This document shows, piece by piece, positions 36,443 to 45,945 of a DNA stretch of 64,000 nt. The stretch is from Paracoccus sp. MBLB3053 (lineage in GTDB: Bacteria; Pseudomonadota; Alphaproteobacteria; Rhodobacterales; Rhodobacteraceae). Under the pieces are notes generated by a model. That model did no database searches and had not been told where the DNA came from. It saw only the letters and a list, made by a program, of their open reading frames with translations. The stretch lies in assembly GCF_031822435.1 (NCBI RefSeq), contig NZ_JAVQLW010000002.1, forward strand, positions 186,001-250,000, written 5' to 3'. The position numbers and the translations under genes were made by a program. Every line of letters starts with the position of its first letter. Positions within the stretch are counted from its first letter, which is position 1.

Positions 36443-37959
36443 CTTGCGCCAACCCTCGCCTTGCGCAACAGGGCGCGCAACTGCACCATGATCTTCGCCT
36501 CGACTCCGTCCGGCAGGCCCGAACTGTACCACAGCAGAAAAATCGTTCCAAAATAGACAATGCTGACGGCAAGGCACGCTCCGGCAAGCGCAACAGCAAG
36601 CGTCAGCCCGGTCAAACCATGCAGTACGACCGTGGCCGGCCACGCGATAAGGGCGGCCGGGACGGTCGCCGAGAGAATGCGCCAAGAGCCCGCCAGCTGC
36701 TTCGTAAGCGAGATCTTGGTGATGCGACGAATATAGAACATCGCCACAGCGGCGACGAGCACCGCCGAAATGCCGATGCCGAAGATGACCCCCTCGATCC
36801 CGGCGACGAACCAGCCCACCGCAACCGCCGGTATGCGCAAGAGCAGGGAGCAGACAGAGACGATGAACACATAGTCGGTCCGACCGACCGCCATTGCCAG
36901 CGGACGGAACGGGATGCGAAACAGTGCCGGAACCTGCGCCAGGGCCAGCCATTTCAACAGCGGCACCACTGACAGCCAGTTCTCTCCGAAGGCCAACAGG
37001 ACTAGGGGCTCTGCAAAGAAAAAGAGGATAAGATAGGCCGGGATCGCCGAGATCAAGATGGCGTTATCCGCAATCACATAGCCCCGTTGCAGCCTTTCGC
37101 GTTCAGATCCGGCGAGGACGAAGCCAGAGATCAGAGGATTGGTCACCGAGGTTCGGATGGATTGTTCGATGATCGAGGTCAGGTTGCTCGCGACGCTATA
37201 GAGACCCAGGGTTGCAGGGGCGACGAAGTGGCCAAGGAAGAGCCGATCAAACTGCCAGGATGCCGCAACGATGATTTGCGACGGAAACAGCCAGCCCAGG
37301 AAATCCCAGAAATAACGGATCTCGCTCAGGCACAGGGCGGGCCGGTAGGGGGCATAAAGATATGAGATCGGAAGGCCGACGATCCGACTGACAATGGGCG
37401 ACACGACCAAAGCCCAATAGCTGCCCGTCGCGAGGCCGAAGCCGATAGCGGCAGCGACGCCCAGACATTTGCCCACAATCTCTATCACGAAGGTTTGGCG
37501 ATATTGCAGCGTCTTGAACAGGCGGGCCATGTTCGGGCTCTGAAGCCCCCGCACGACGGTCGAGAGTGAGAGAACGATCAGCAGCGACGACAGTCGTGGA
37601 TCACCGTAGAAGCGGGCTATGGGAATGGCCAGCAAGCCGATCAATGCCAATATGATCAGCCCGCGGATAAGACCAAGGGTGAAGGCCGTGTCCAGATGGC
37701 GCTTTTCGACATGCTCGAGCCGCACGAGCGGCGTCACCATTGGCAGGTTGGTCACCACATCGAGGATCGCGACGACCGATGCGGCGATCGCGACCAGACC
37801 GAAATCTGCGGGAGAAAGCAGCCGCGTCAGAACAATGAGAAGGATGAAGTCGGAAAACCGTGCGGCAATGCGCGCGATGAGAATCCATGCCGTCCCGACA
37901 GCGGTTCTGCCGATCAGGCGTCGCGCACCATCGGGTGCTTCATTGGCAAGGCTTGTCAT
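36439..37959 (-). CDS. wzx: Polysaccharide flippase (Wzx-type)
   Basis: MOP-superfamily flippase moving lipid-linked repeat units across the inner membrane. 506 residues with about 12-14 hydrophobic helices and the family's N-terminal GTAWILIARIAARFSDFILLIVLTR-type start (positions about 22-46) followed by LSPADFGLVAIA. The true start is the ATG at 37959, in an ATGA overlap with the upstream gene; the open frame continues to 38364 only by chance. Downstream it is coupled to a sulfotransferase gene. Confidence 0.92.
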   Translation of the reverse strand: MTSLANEAPDGARRLIGRTAVGTAWILIARIAARFSDFILLIVLTRLLSPADFGLVAIAASVVAILDVVTNLPMVTPLVRLEHVEKRHLDTAFTLGLIRGLIILALIGLLAIPIARFYGDPRLSSLLIVLSLSTVVRGLQSPNMARLFKTLQYRQTFVIEIVGKCLGVAAAIGFGLATGSYWALVVSPIVSRIVGLPISYLYAPYRPALCLSEIRYFWDFLGWLFPSQIIVAASWQFDRLFLGHFVAPATLGLYSVASNLTSIIEQSIRTSVTNPLISGFVLAGSERERLQRGYVIADNAILISAIPAYLILFFFAEPLVLLAFGENWLSVVPLLKWLALAQVPALFRIPFRPLAMAVGRTDYVFIVSVCSLLLRIPAVAVGWFVAGIEGVIFGIGISAVLVAAVAMFYIRRITKISLTKQLAGSWRILSATVPAALIAWPATVVLHGLTGLTLAVALAGACLAVSIVYFGTIFLLWYSSGLPDGVEAKIMVQLRALLRKARVGAR

Positions 37960-38873
37960 CGACTGCGATTCTCCACATTTCCGAGGAGGGCGACGTCGGG
38001 AGGATGCTCGACACGGATATTGCGCGGCGCCCGAGTCATCATATGCCGCAGATGCGTTATGACAAAACGAAGCCTGCCCGAAACAGGTCGCTGCTGTGGG
38101 ACCGCGGCCAGCAACCCGAGGGCGCTGATGAACAAACGGGCACGATTTTCGACTATGCGCCCAGAAGGTGTGCGCGCCGAAAAGGGAACGCAGCTTAGCC
38201 AGGGCACGCCATAGCGCGACAAAGCAGTCGCAATGTCGTCCTCGTATCGACGTTCGCCGGTGAAGCCGTTGGCGGCCTTGTTGCCTCCGACGGGCTCGGT
38301 GTGGCGAATCGCGACCGCATCCAGCACTGCAAAGTTCGTCGCGCCAGGGCCCAGCAGGTTGCACCAGACGAGATCGATCCCGCTTTCCAGTCCCTGCCGG
38401 TAAAGGGGCAAGACCCGCGCGAGCGCGTCACGACGAAAGATAGGGCACATCATTTCGATGAAATTGACATACCGCAGAAGCCAGGCGGGTTGCTGCAACA
38501 GACCGGCATAGGTGAAATGGCTGTCATGGCTCAGGGCAGGCTGCGCAAGCAAAAGATCATGCGCGGCGCAAAGCCCGAAGGCGCGGTTGAGATCTTCTGC
38601 GGTCGTGTCGATATCCTCGTCCATGAGGCAGATATAATCGTAGTTCGACCACAGGCTTTTGCGCTCGGACAGGAAGGCGCCGTAGCCTTCTACTTTCCGG
38701 CCAGGTCGCTGTTCCTGGATGATACCCGGCCCATCGACCGGGACTGCCGTATCCGAATAGGCGCTGAGCACCGTATCGAACTGGCATTGCGCCGGATCAT
38801 CGAGCCAACGGTTATGCAGGCTTTTGGGTCCGATACGGGTCACGACCAGGAAACGCTTGTCAGCTGGCGCCAT
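37956..38873 (-). CDS. DUF707-like glycosyltransferase-type protein
   Basis: A 305-residue soluble protein resembling DUF707 proteins, which look like GT-A glycosyltransferases. It has a YDYICLMDEDIDTT segment (a DxD-like acidic cluster after a hydrophobic strand), LLLAQPALSHDSHFT and EMMCPIFRRDALARVLP, all matching the family layout. It overlaps the polymerase gene by 14 bases and the flippase start by four, so it is in the same operon and probably adds or caps a sugar. Donor and acceptor are unknown. Confidence 0.75.
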   Translation of the reverse strand: MAPADKRFLVVTRIGPKSLHNRWLDDPAQCQFDTVLSAYSDTAVPVDGPGIIQEQRPGRKVEGYGAFLSERKSLWSNYDYICLMDEDIDTTAEDLNRAFGLCAAHDLLLAQPALSHDSHFTYAGLLQQPAWLLRYVNFIEMMCPIFRRDALARVLPLYRQGLESGIDLVWCNLLGPGATNFAVLDAVAIRHTEPVGGNKAANGFTGERRYEDDIATALSRYGVPWLSCVPFSARTPSGRIVENRARLFISALGLLAAVPQQRPVSGRLRFVITHLRHMMTRAPRNIRVEHPPDVALLGNVENRSR

Positions 38874-40293
38874 GGCTGCTCACTCCGAACGCGGGCCTTT
38901 CCGACCGACCCTGTGCCATTCGCCGTGGCTCGGCCGCCGTCAGCCCCACGATGGCCCCTGCCATGACATAAAAGAGAAACCCCATATTGGGCGTGGCAGC
39001 CACGACCAGCGTGCGCATGATCAATGCCAGACAGCCCATTTTCAGCGCCATCAGGACATTCGCGCTTGCAATGTCCATCCTGGAAGACGGGGCCGCGAAC
39101 AGTCGCGCGTAAAAGACCAGGCTGAGAATGATGCCCGGCAGGCCGATCGAGCCCAGCGTTGCCAGAATCCAGTTCGAGGCCCGGACCGAGCCGAGCCCCG
39201 CCCCAAGCAAGGCCGTGTCGAGAAAATTCTGGAAGGCCTGTGCATTCCAACTCATCCGTTCGTTTCCCGAGTCGCTCGACAGCTTGTTGAGCAGCGAGCG
39301 ATCAATGAATTCCGCAAACCCCGGAGAGAACGTATACGCGACATAGGCACCCATCGCGGCGAGGGGCAGTATCGCCACAGAAAGGACGATGATGCTGGCT
39401 CCAGCCCTGCTCATCCGGGTGCTTCGTGCCAGGCGGAACAGCAGAAACACGAAATAGAAGCCTGCGGCCCCCACATAGGCAGAAGACGATGTGCAACGCA
39501 GCAGCGCAAAGGCCGAGAGCGCGAGCCAGATCCCCGATCCCTTCCGACCGGTATTACGCGACGACATCCAGTGGCTGACCCAGAATCCGAAAAGACCCAG
39601 CGAGTAATATCCGAACGTCGAAGCCTCGGGGAAGCCGCCGATCATTCTTCTCATCCCCGCCAGTCTCTGTCCAAGGGTCAGTGCATAATTCGCCGTGCGA
39701 ATGGGTGACAGGATCGCCGAGAACCCTCCGGCGGCGCTGATGATATCGACCACTCCAAGTGCGATATGGATGCCGGTCGCCAGTTTCATCGCGCTCAGGA
39801 TGGCATCCGGATCAGGCCTCCGCCGCACCACCACGGCCATGGCGAGCAGGGCGCAGAGACCAAGGAGGTATCGAAAAAGCTGCGACAGATTGCCAGTCGT
39901 CGGCGCGAGCGGGATCGACACGATCCCTTCCTTGTTCGCAATGCGGCTGAGACTGAATACTTCTGTCTGCCCGGCGAAGATCCTGGGAAAGAACAGGGTC
40001 GCAAAGATGATATATGCGAGCAGGATCAGAAGCGGCATCGCGATCCCGCCCGGCCTGAAGATGACGGCCAAATCGCGCTCGATACCCACGCGCAGCAGAA
40101 CAAGCGCAAACAGGGTCAGGATCAACAGGTCCGTCGCGAGAATCGACATCCCGCCAACCGCAGGCAGGTTGAAGGCCGCCATCATTCCGAAGGGGGTGAC
40201 GGCGACGAGGATTTTCAGTCCGGCATAGGGGCCCCTCGACACCATCAGCAGGACAAGCGCGAAAACGATTGGGGTACTGAGCACAGGTTGCAA
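38860..40293 (-). CDS. wzy: Polysaccharide polymerase (Wzy / O-antigen ligase family)
   Basis: Inner-membrane protein of 477 residues with about 11-12 helices. A conserved O-antigen-ligase-type region GGFPEASTFGYYSLGLFGF is followed by a large periplasmic loop, containing SGNERMSWNAQAFQNF and LLGAGLGSVRASNW, typical of Wzy_C polymerases/ligases. Located between a sulfotransferase-like gene and the flippase gene, it most likely polymerises repeat units. No other polymerase candidate was found in the locus. Confidence 0.86.
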   Translation of the reverse strand: MQPVLSTPIVFALVLLMVSRGPYAGLKILVAVTPFGMMAAFNLPAVGGMSILATDLLILTLFALVLLRVGIERDLAVIFRPGGIAMPLLILLAYIIFATLFFPRIFAGQTEVFSLSRIANKEGIVSIPLAPTTGNLSQLFRYLLGLCALLAMAVVVRRRPDPDAILSAMKLATGIHIALGVVDIISAAGGFSAILSPIRTANYALTLGQRLAGMRRMIGGFPEASTFGYYSLGLFGFWVSHWMSSRNTGRKGSGIWLALSAFALLRCTSSSAYVGAAGFYFVFLLFRLARSTRMSRAGASIIVLSVAILPLAAMGAYVAYTFSPGFAEFIDRSLLNKLSSDSGNERMSWNAQAFQNFLDTALLGAGLGSVRASNWILATLGSIGLPGIILSLVFYARLFAAPSSRMDIASANVLMALKMGCLALIMRTLVVAATPNMGFLFYVMAGAIVGLTAAEPRRMAQGRSERPAFGVSSHGAS

Positions 40294-40464
40294 GTTGTCC
40301 GTCCTTCGTGAACCGCAACTGCTCGGGCGTCGAATAGACTACTTCTGGAAAAGCCTAGCACGACATACCGTACCGGGAAAGATTGGCCTGGAACGGTGCG
40401 TCATTTGCGCCTGCAGCGTCACCGCCCGACCCGGCGAGGGGAAATCAATGCGGCTTGCCCACCC

Positions 40465-41304
40465 TCAATAGGCATAGCCCAGCCGTGCCTCGGTGGTGAG
40501 ATCGATCTGGCTCAGGATGAAATCCCGTTCGTTTTTAATCGACGACCGCGCCTCCTGATAACGTTCGCCTGCATCATATTTCCACTCCGCACCCATGCGC
40601 GCGGGGGGCTTTCTGCCTGCCTTGCGAAGGCCGAAGCCATAGAGATTTGCCATGTCGCGCAACACCGCTTCGGGCCGAGCGGTGAAGGCTTCATGGCGGC
40701 AGAAGGCCACATTGCCATCCTGATGGGCAAGTCCGAGATAGGCTTGGGTCTTGAGATTGCGCATCTGCAAAATGTTCGAAAAGCGCTGGCCGGTGATCGG
40801 GTGCCGATCCAGCCGAAGCGGCAGCCCCTCGAAGTCCTGCGCATTGGGCATGTCGAAATACCGTGTCGGCCGGTCGACGCGCGCATCCCATTCCGCCCGA
40901 ATGAATTCCCTGAAGCTCAGCGACAACATGCCATCGTCGATATGCCAGGGTTTGGCATACATGCTGACAAGCCAGTCGAAGAGATTGCGAAAGGACACGA
41001 TGACAAGATCCTTGCGTCCGATTGTGGGAAAGGTGGGAAAGCCATGCTTCCACCCGTAAGGTCCCAGGCTTTTTTCCTTGATGTTCAGGCCAAGCGTTTT
41101 CGATACCTTCCGAGCGAGCGCGTTGCCCTTCAGGGGATCGCGGTTGGCGTATGTCAGGGAAGAATTCTCATCGATCATCCACTGAATGAAGTTGGTGCCG
41201 GAACTGCGCTCTCCCAAGACCTGATATCGCTGCACGCTGGCGCCCTCGCGCGCCAGCAGATGCCAGCCCTGATGCGTCATATCCACGGTCAATCGATCTT
41301 CCAT
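40465..41304 (-). CDS. Sulfotransferase-like protein, divergent
   Basis: A 279-residue protein with a nucleotide-loop-like LGERSSGTNFIQWMI and a matching VSFRNLFDWLVSMYAKPWH, which correspond in spacing to the 5'- and 3'-phosphate motifs of sulfotransferases, although the loop sequence is unusual. The ATG at 41304 has a GGGCGGGAG ribosome-binding site; an ATG at 41412 in the same frame is also possible. It precedes the polymerase gene by 171 bases on the same strand. It may sulfate the polysaccharide or be a related nucleotide-binding protein. Confidence 0.7.
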   Translation of the reverse strand: MEDRLTVDMTHQGWHLLAREGASVQRYQVLGERSSGTNFIQWMIDENSSLTYANRDPLKGNALARKVSKTLGLNIKEKSLGPYGWKHGFPTFPTIGRKDLVIVSFRNLFDWLVSMYAKPWHIDDGMLSLSFREFIRAEWDARVDRPTRYFDMPNAQDFEGLPLRLDRHPITGQRFSNILQMRNLKTQAYLGLAHQDGNVAFCRHEAFTARPEAVLRDMANLYGFGLRKAGRKPPARMGAEWKYDAGERYQEARSSIKNERDFILSQIDLTTEARLGYAY

Positions 41305-41572
41305 GCTCCCGCCCTGACCCTCGACAATGCCCGGCCCGATCTTCAACTGGCCCCGCGTGCTCATCATCATAGGCGCCCCGGGACAGATCGCCGAACCCCA
41401 TCCGCTATTCATGCCTGTGCAGCCTGCCCAGGAACGGGTCTGACCGAGGTCGGGCGCGGAACCCCAGATTGGAAGACATGTGCCAGGTCACACGGTGAAA
41501 TGGCGCGCCCACGCGTTCGAAGTGTATGCGATCGCCGGATGGAGGCAGCATCATAGCCCGGCCCACAGCCCG

Positions 41573-44500
41573 TTACGCGAAGACAAATTCGTCGTTGATG
41601 TATTTCTGCTGCAAATAGGTCTCCATCGCCATCCTGTCTTCATCCGAAAGGGCTTCGTCGAAGATAAAGGCCGCGCCGATATCCATGGGTTTTCTTCCTG
41701 CACCCCCGATTTCCTCACCTATCACCAGCCGCTGTGGGTCGGTGGCGAATTGGTGTGTGCCGATGTCGATAAGCTCACCGTTGAGGTAATGCTCGAACAC
41801 GTTGTCTTCCAGCACCACCGATTGCACGACCCACCCCGAACTCGGGACGCCAGAGTCGAAATCATTGCTGCCACCCCATCCCTGCAGCAGCATGGCCTGC
41901 TTGCGTCCTGCGGAGGTCAAGCCGAACGTCTCGTTCCCGGAGTTGTCCCCATAGGCAAAGCCAACGGGCTGCCGAAGCGTTCCCCCGTAGTCCAGCACGA
42001 AGAACATTGTCCTGTCCGAAGACCCTGAGGGCAACAGATGCAAGGTTTCACCCGAGGCATTTGTTCTTTCAAGGAAATCGTCAACGCCGTCCAGCCTGAT
42101 CGCCGCAGCTCCGGTCGGGGTCGCGTTCTGTATCAGAAGCGGATTGCCGCTGGCTGCCAGATCATTGCCAAGTCCAGCGCTGTCGATCCAACCGACAACC
42201 ACATTCCCCCCTGTCGTCGAGACCTGCATGTCAGATTCAAATGCTGCAACGAGGCCCTCGCCGACCGGGATGTTTGCAGTGCCCACAGTGACGCTGACGG
42301 TCGCCGTATCACTTCCGTCATCGTCGGTGATCGTATAGGTGAACTGCGCTGTTCCGGCGAACCCACTATTCGGCGTGAAAAGCAACCGGTCGTCAGTAGC
42401 ATCCGTCGGCGTCCCGTTGTCGTCAATCGTGACGGTTCCACTGCTGCCAGAAGTGAAGGCAGTGATCGTGAAGGGATCGCCGTCATCATCATAGTCGTTG
42501 CCCATGACGTCGATCAGAACCGCAACGTTCTCGGGGGTCATGGCAGTATCGTCAAGGGCAACCGGCAGCGAGCTGCCAGGCGGCGGCGCGACGGAAACCG
42601 TCACGACAGCCGTGTCGGATCCGTCGTCATCGGCGATCGTGTAAGAGAAGCTGTCTTCGCCTACGAAGCCTGAATTGGGCGTATATAGGATCTGGTCGTC
42701 ATTCGGATTGCCGGGTGTGTCGTTGTCAAAGATCTCGACCGTCCCGTGCAGGGCAGGCGTGAACGAGGTGATCGTGAGAGGGTCGTTGGTCGGATCGGTG
42801 TCGTTGCTGAGAACGCTGATCAGAACGGCAGTGTCTCTTTCCGTCGTTGCGTTGTCGTCGACCGCATCAGGGGGAAGCATGTCCGCCGACGGCGTGACGG
42901 TAATGCTCACAACCGCCGAGTCAGAGCCATCATCTCCGACAATGGTATACATGAACCCGTCCGTCCCGAAGAAATCGCTATCAGGCGTGTACACGACGAA
43001 ATCGTCCGAGAAGTCATCGGGGGTGCCGTTGTCGTTGATTTCTGCCGTCCCGTTGCCAGGTGCGCTGACCTCAAGAAACTGGAAGGAATCTCCGTCCGGG
43101 TCCAGATCATTGGCCAGCACGTCGATCTCGATCGACGAATTTGCCATCACGGTAATGTCCAGATCATCATTCGCGACAGGTGGCGTGTCGAGGGCGGGTC
43201 CCGAGATATAGGTCGTCTTCAAAAAATTCTCGACCTGCACGCGTTCGGATTCAGAGAGGGCGCGGTTGTAGATCAGCACCGCCGCGACCTTCATTTCCGA
43301 TTGACCCTTGTCGTTGATTTCGCCACCGATGATCAGGCGCTCGATCTGGGTATTGAAGCTGTGCGCGTCTGTATCGATCAAGGTACCGTTGCGGTACTGG
43401 GACAGTGTGCCTGCGGACAGGATTGCCGATTGCACCAGGAAGCCGCCCTGCAATCCATCCACACCGGTGGAGAAATCATTGGCGCCGCCATATCCCTGCA
43501 CCGCCAGTTCGCCCTGCTTGTTGACCACACCAAAGGTCTTGTTTCGGCCGCCATCCCCATATGCCACGCCGGAGACGCTATAATTGGGATTGATGTAGTC
43601 GACGACGAGAAAGACCGTGCGGTCGGATGAGCCCGAAGGCAGGTTCAGGATCGGGTCATTATCGTGAACGCGTTCGAGCAGATCCTCACTGCCATCGAAC
43701 ACAATCGCCGGCTGCCCTGTCGGCGTCTGGTCGGCCAAAAGCTGCGGATTGCCCTGAGCGATCAGATTGTTGCCGTTGCCGGAACCGTCAAGCCAGGACA
43801 CCACGGTGCTCCCTGCCGTCAGCCCGATCTTGATGTTGGACTGCAGCAGAAGCGACAAACCGTTCGTAACAGGCACCTCTTGGACTTCTCCGACCACGAT
43901 GGTCACGTCGCCCGAAATCGTCGAATCCGTCCCGTCGCTCACCTCAAGATAGGCATCGAAACTGCCTTCGGCCTCGAAGACGTGACTCGCGGTGACAATG
44001 CCATCGGCCGGCACTTGACCCGAAACGCTGTGCCCGTCGCCGAAATGCCAAGTATAGGTCATCGCGTCTGCATTGGGGTCGGACACGGTGGCGCTAAAGG
44101 TCACCTCGGTGTCTCCCGGTTCGGCAACGCCGGTGCTGGCACCTTCTCCACTGATCGCTGGAGGATAATTCACGTCTCCCGCGAGAATCTCATAGACCGG
44201 TGAGAAGGTGGTCCTGCTGCCATCCGTGACACTGAAGGAAACAAGGTAGCGGCCGTCAGCCGTATAGGTATAGCTGACCGAGACAACGCCATTCGATCCG
44301 ACATTGCCAACGATAGGCCCGCTGGCATCGCCGAAATTCAAGGTATAGGTCAGCGCATCGCCATCGGGATCAGTGACGATCGCGTTGAAGGTGATCTCGA
44401 GCGGCAGTCCGCCGATTTCTGGATCCACGTCCGATGATGTGACGATGGGCGCGGAATTAGTGGTGCCGGGGCCCTCATAGACGATGCGCCTGACTTCGCC

Positions 44501-45718
44501 GGTTCCGATCTCGGCCCAGTAAAGCGCGCCGTCATTGCCGACGCCGACCCAAGCTACCGAATTGGCCTTGTCCGGCAAGTCGGACGTGGGTTTGAAAGCG
44601 AAGTCGCCAAGCACCTCTGTCCCGGTTTCGTCCAGAACCAGATATCGAATATGAGTACGCGTGTAGTCGCCATAAAAGAAAACGCCATTCCATTCCTCGG
44701 GAAACATGGAGCCGCGATAGACTTCGCCTGCGGTCATCGAGGCCCGTTCGCCGTTATGCGCCAGCGACCATATCGGCGCTGAGTAATAATCTCCTTCCGC
44801 GACGCTTGCGATGTCGTCATCGGGTGCCGGAAAGTCGTTCGGGTCATATTCGCTTAGTCCGCCGTTCACATATGTGTTGGTCGTTCCCTCATAGAACGGC
44901 CAACCATAGAAAGCGCCGGCCTGATCCAGGCTTGCCGTGTGAAGGTCTTCATGCGCGAGGTCCTGCTGATTTCCGCCCACCTCGCCGATGTACATCTGTC
45001 CGTATTCGAAATCCCAACGTGCCCGGAACGGGTTACGCAAACCGTAGGCCCAGATCGAATCGTCATTGCCGCCGGGCCCGTCGATGAACGGGTTCGCCGC
45101 CCAGCCATCACTGCCGTCGGGGATGGTGCCATCGGAATTGATGCGAATGATCTTTCCCGAACTTGAGGCGAGATTAAGCATCAGGTCCAGATCATAGCCC
45201 GAGCCTTCCCCCGGAGTACTGGTTCTGAACTTGTCTGAAGTTGTCAGCCAGATCTTGCCATCGGGACCGAAGTCAAGACCGCCGCCATAGTGGCAGCAGC
45301 GCAGATATCCGTCTGTATCCTGCCAGATGATTTCCTGGCTCCCGACATCGCCTTCCGATGTCAGCCCACCATCGTTCTCGACATGCTGGAACTTGGCGAT
45401 GACCGGGGTAAGCGGAGAGTCACCCGGCGTAAAGTAGAGGTAGAAGAGTCCGTTCGATTCGAAGTCCGGATCGAGCGTGATGTCGAGCAGCCCTTTTTCA
45501 AAGTCCGCATCAACATTCAGCGTCATGTAAATGCTACTGTTTCCAGATTCCGGATCGACGATGCGAATGACGCCTGTCTTGGACAGCAGCAGAATTCGAT
45601 TGTCCGGCAGAAAGGCCATTGAGATCGGTTGGAAATCCGCTTCAATGCCGGTGCGATCAGTGACCAGTTCTTCGGAAAACCCGTCAAGCGAAAGAGAGTC
45701 CATCGAAGTACGCTCCAT
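41573..45718 (-). CDS. Giant mosaic surface protein: GSDH propeller, PKD, LamG and tandem-95 repeats
   Basis: A 1381-residue protein. Order: a glucose/sorbosone dehydrogenase-type beta-propeller (about 10-420, with LRNPFRARWD, GAFYGWPF and GLDFGPDGK landmarks), two PKD domains (about 422-515 and 517-613), a LamG-like domain (about 618-850), three Ig/cadherin-like tandem-95 repeats with VLANDLDPDGD- and DDDGSDTA-type calcium sites (about 845-1148), and a second LamG-like domain (about 1150-1381). The two LamG copies share a DFLER...LPSGSSDRT core. Strongly acidic. No N-terminal signal, so type I secretion is likely, but no secretion genes are nearby. Probable adhesin or matrix protein binding the polysaccharide. 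No ribosome-binding site is obvious at 45718. Confidence 0.88.
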   Translation of the reverse strand: MERTSMDSLSLDGFSEELVTDRTGIEADFQPISMAFLPDNRILLLSKTGVIRIVDPESGNSSIYMTLNVDADFEKGLLDITLDPDFESNGLFYLYFTPGDSPLTPVIAKFQHVENDGGLTSEGDVGSQEIIWQDTDGYLRCCHYGGGLDFGPDGKIWLTTSDKFRTSTPGEGSGYDLDLMLNLASSSGKIIRINSDGTIPDGSDGWAANPFIDGPGGNDDSIWAYGLRNPFRARWDFEYGQMYIGEVGGNQQDLAHEDLHTASLDQAGAFYGWPFYEGTTNTYVNGGLSEYDPNDFPAPDDDIASVAEGDYYSAPIWSLAHNGERASMTAGEVYRGSMFPEEWNGVFFYGDYTRTHIRYLVLDETGTEVLGDFAFKPTSDLPDKANSVAWVGVGNDGALYWAEIGTGEVRRIVYEGPGTTNSAPIVTSSDVDPEIGGLPLEITFNAIVTDPDGDALTYTLNFGDASGPIVGNVGSNGVVSVSYTYTADGRYLVSFSVTDGSRTTFSPVYEILAGDVNYPPAISGEGASTGVAEPGDTEVTFSATVSDPNADAMTYTWHFGDGHSVSGQVPADGIVTASHVFEAEGSFDAYLEVSDGTDSTISGDVTIVVGEVQEVPVTNGLSLLLQSNIKIGLTAGSTVVSWLDGSGNGNNLIAQGNPQLLADQTPTGQPAIVFDGSEDLLERVHDNDPILNLPSGSSDRTVFLVVDYINPNYSVSGVAYGDGGRNKTFGVVNKQGELAVQGYGGANDFSTGVDGLQGGFLVQSAILSAGTLSQYRNGTLIDTDAHSFNTQIERLIIGGEINDKGQSEMKVAAVLIYNRALSESERVQVENFLKTTYISGPALDTPPVANDDLDITVMANSSIEIDVLANDLDPDGDSFQFLEVSAPGNGTAEINDNGTPDDFSDDFVVYTPDSDFFGTDGFMYTIVGDDGSDSAVVSITVTPSADMLPPDAVDDNATTERDTAVLISVLSNDTDPTNDPLTITSFTPALHGTVEIFDNDTPGNPNDDQILYTPNSGFVGEDSFSYTIADDDGSDTAVVTVSVAPPPGSSLPVALDDTAMTPENVAVLIDVMGNDYDDDGDPFTITAFTSGSSGTVTIDDNGTPTDATDDRLLFTPNSGFAGTAQFTYTITDDDGSDTATVSVTVGTANIPVGEGLVAAFESDMQVSTTGGNVVVGWIDSAGLGNDLAASGNPLLIQNATPTGAAAIRLDGVDDFLERTNASGETLHLLPSGSSDRTMFFVLDYGGTLRQPVGFAYGDNSGNETFGLTSAGRKQAMLLQGWGGSNDFDSGVPSSGWVVQSVVLEDNVFEHYLNGELIDIGTHQFATDPQRLVIGEEIGGAGRKPMDIGAAFIFDEALSDEDRMAMETYLQQKYINDEFVFA

Positions 45719-45835
45719 CAAACCAAAACACTAGGAAACCGGGGAGCAAGTTTACAAAAAATCGGCGTTCCAATAAATGATTCTCAAGGGATACGAATAG
45801 ATATCGCATCCAGACTTTAAATGACAATCAGTTCA

Positions 45836-45849
45836 AAATGCATTATCCG
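45836..45849 (+). promoter_or_regulatory. ATGCATTA-type motif, copy 1
   Basis: AAATGCATTATCCG in the divergent gap between the giant surface protein and a glycosyltransferase. Near copies occur at 50053-50066 (as the reverse complement) and 51293-51306, in each case in a gap upstream of a polysaccharide gene. A shared regulator site is a guess. Confidence 0.35.
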
Positions 45850-45853
45850 TCTG

Positions 45854-45870
45854 AAAAAATTTAATTTTTT
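45854..45870. promoter_or_regulatory. Perfect AT palindrome in divergent gap
   Basis: A run of six A, TTTAA and six T gives a perfect 17-base palindrome with eight-base arms, just beside the ATGCATTA motif. It could be an operator or a bent-DNA site; as a terminator it makes little sense between two divergent starts. Confidence 0.4.
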
Positions 45871-45945
45871 GTTTCGCATGCCACTGAGCGAATTTTGCTA
45901 AATCAACCTCGCGCCTTGTCGTCTCTGTCTTCCATTTGCTATTTT

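Noticed and set aside
37960..38364. N-terminal extension of the flippase frame
   Set aside because: It overlaps the DUF707-like gene, is not hydrophobic like the flippase, and the ATGA junction at 37959 gives a normal Wzx.
42240..43200. Tandem DNA repeats suggesting a CRISPR or satellite
   Set aside because: The similarity comes from three ~95-residue protein repeats in the giant surface protein; there are no short identical repeats with unique spacers.
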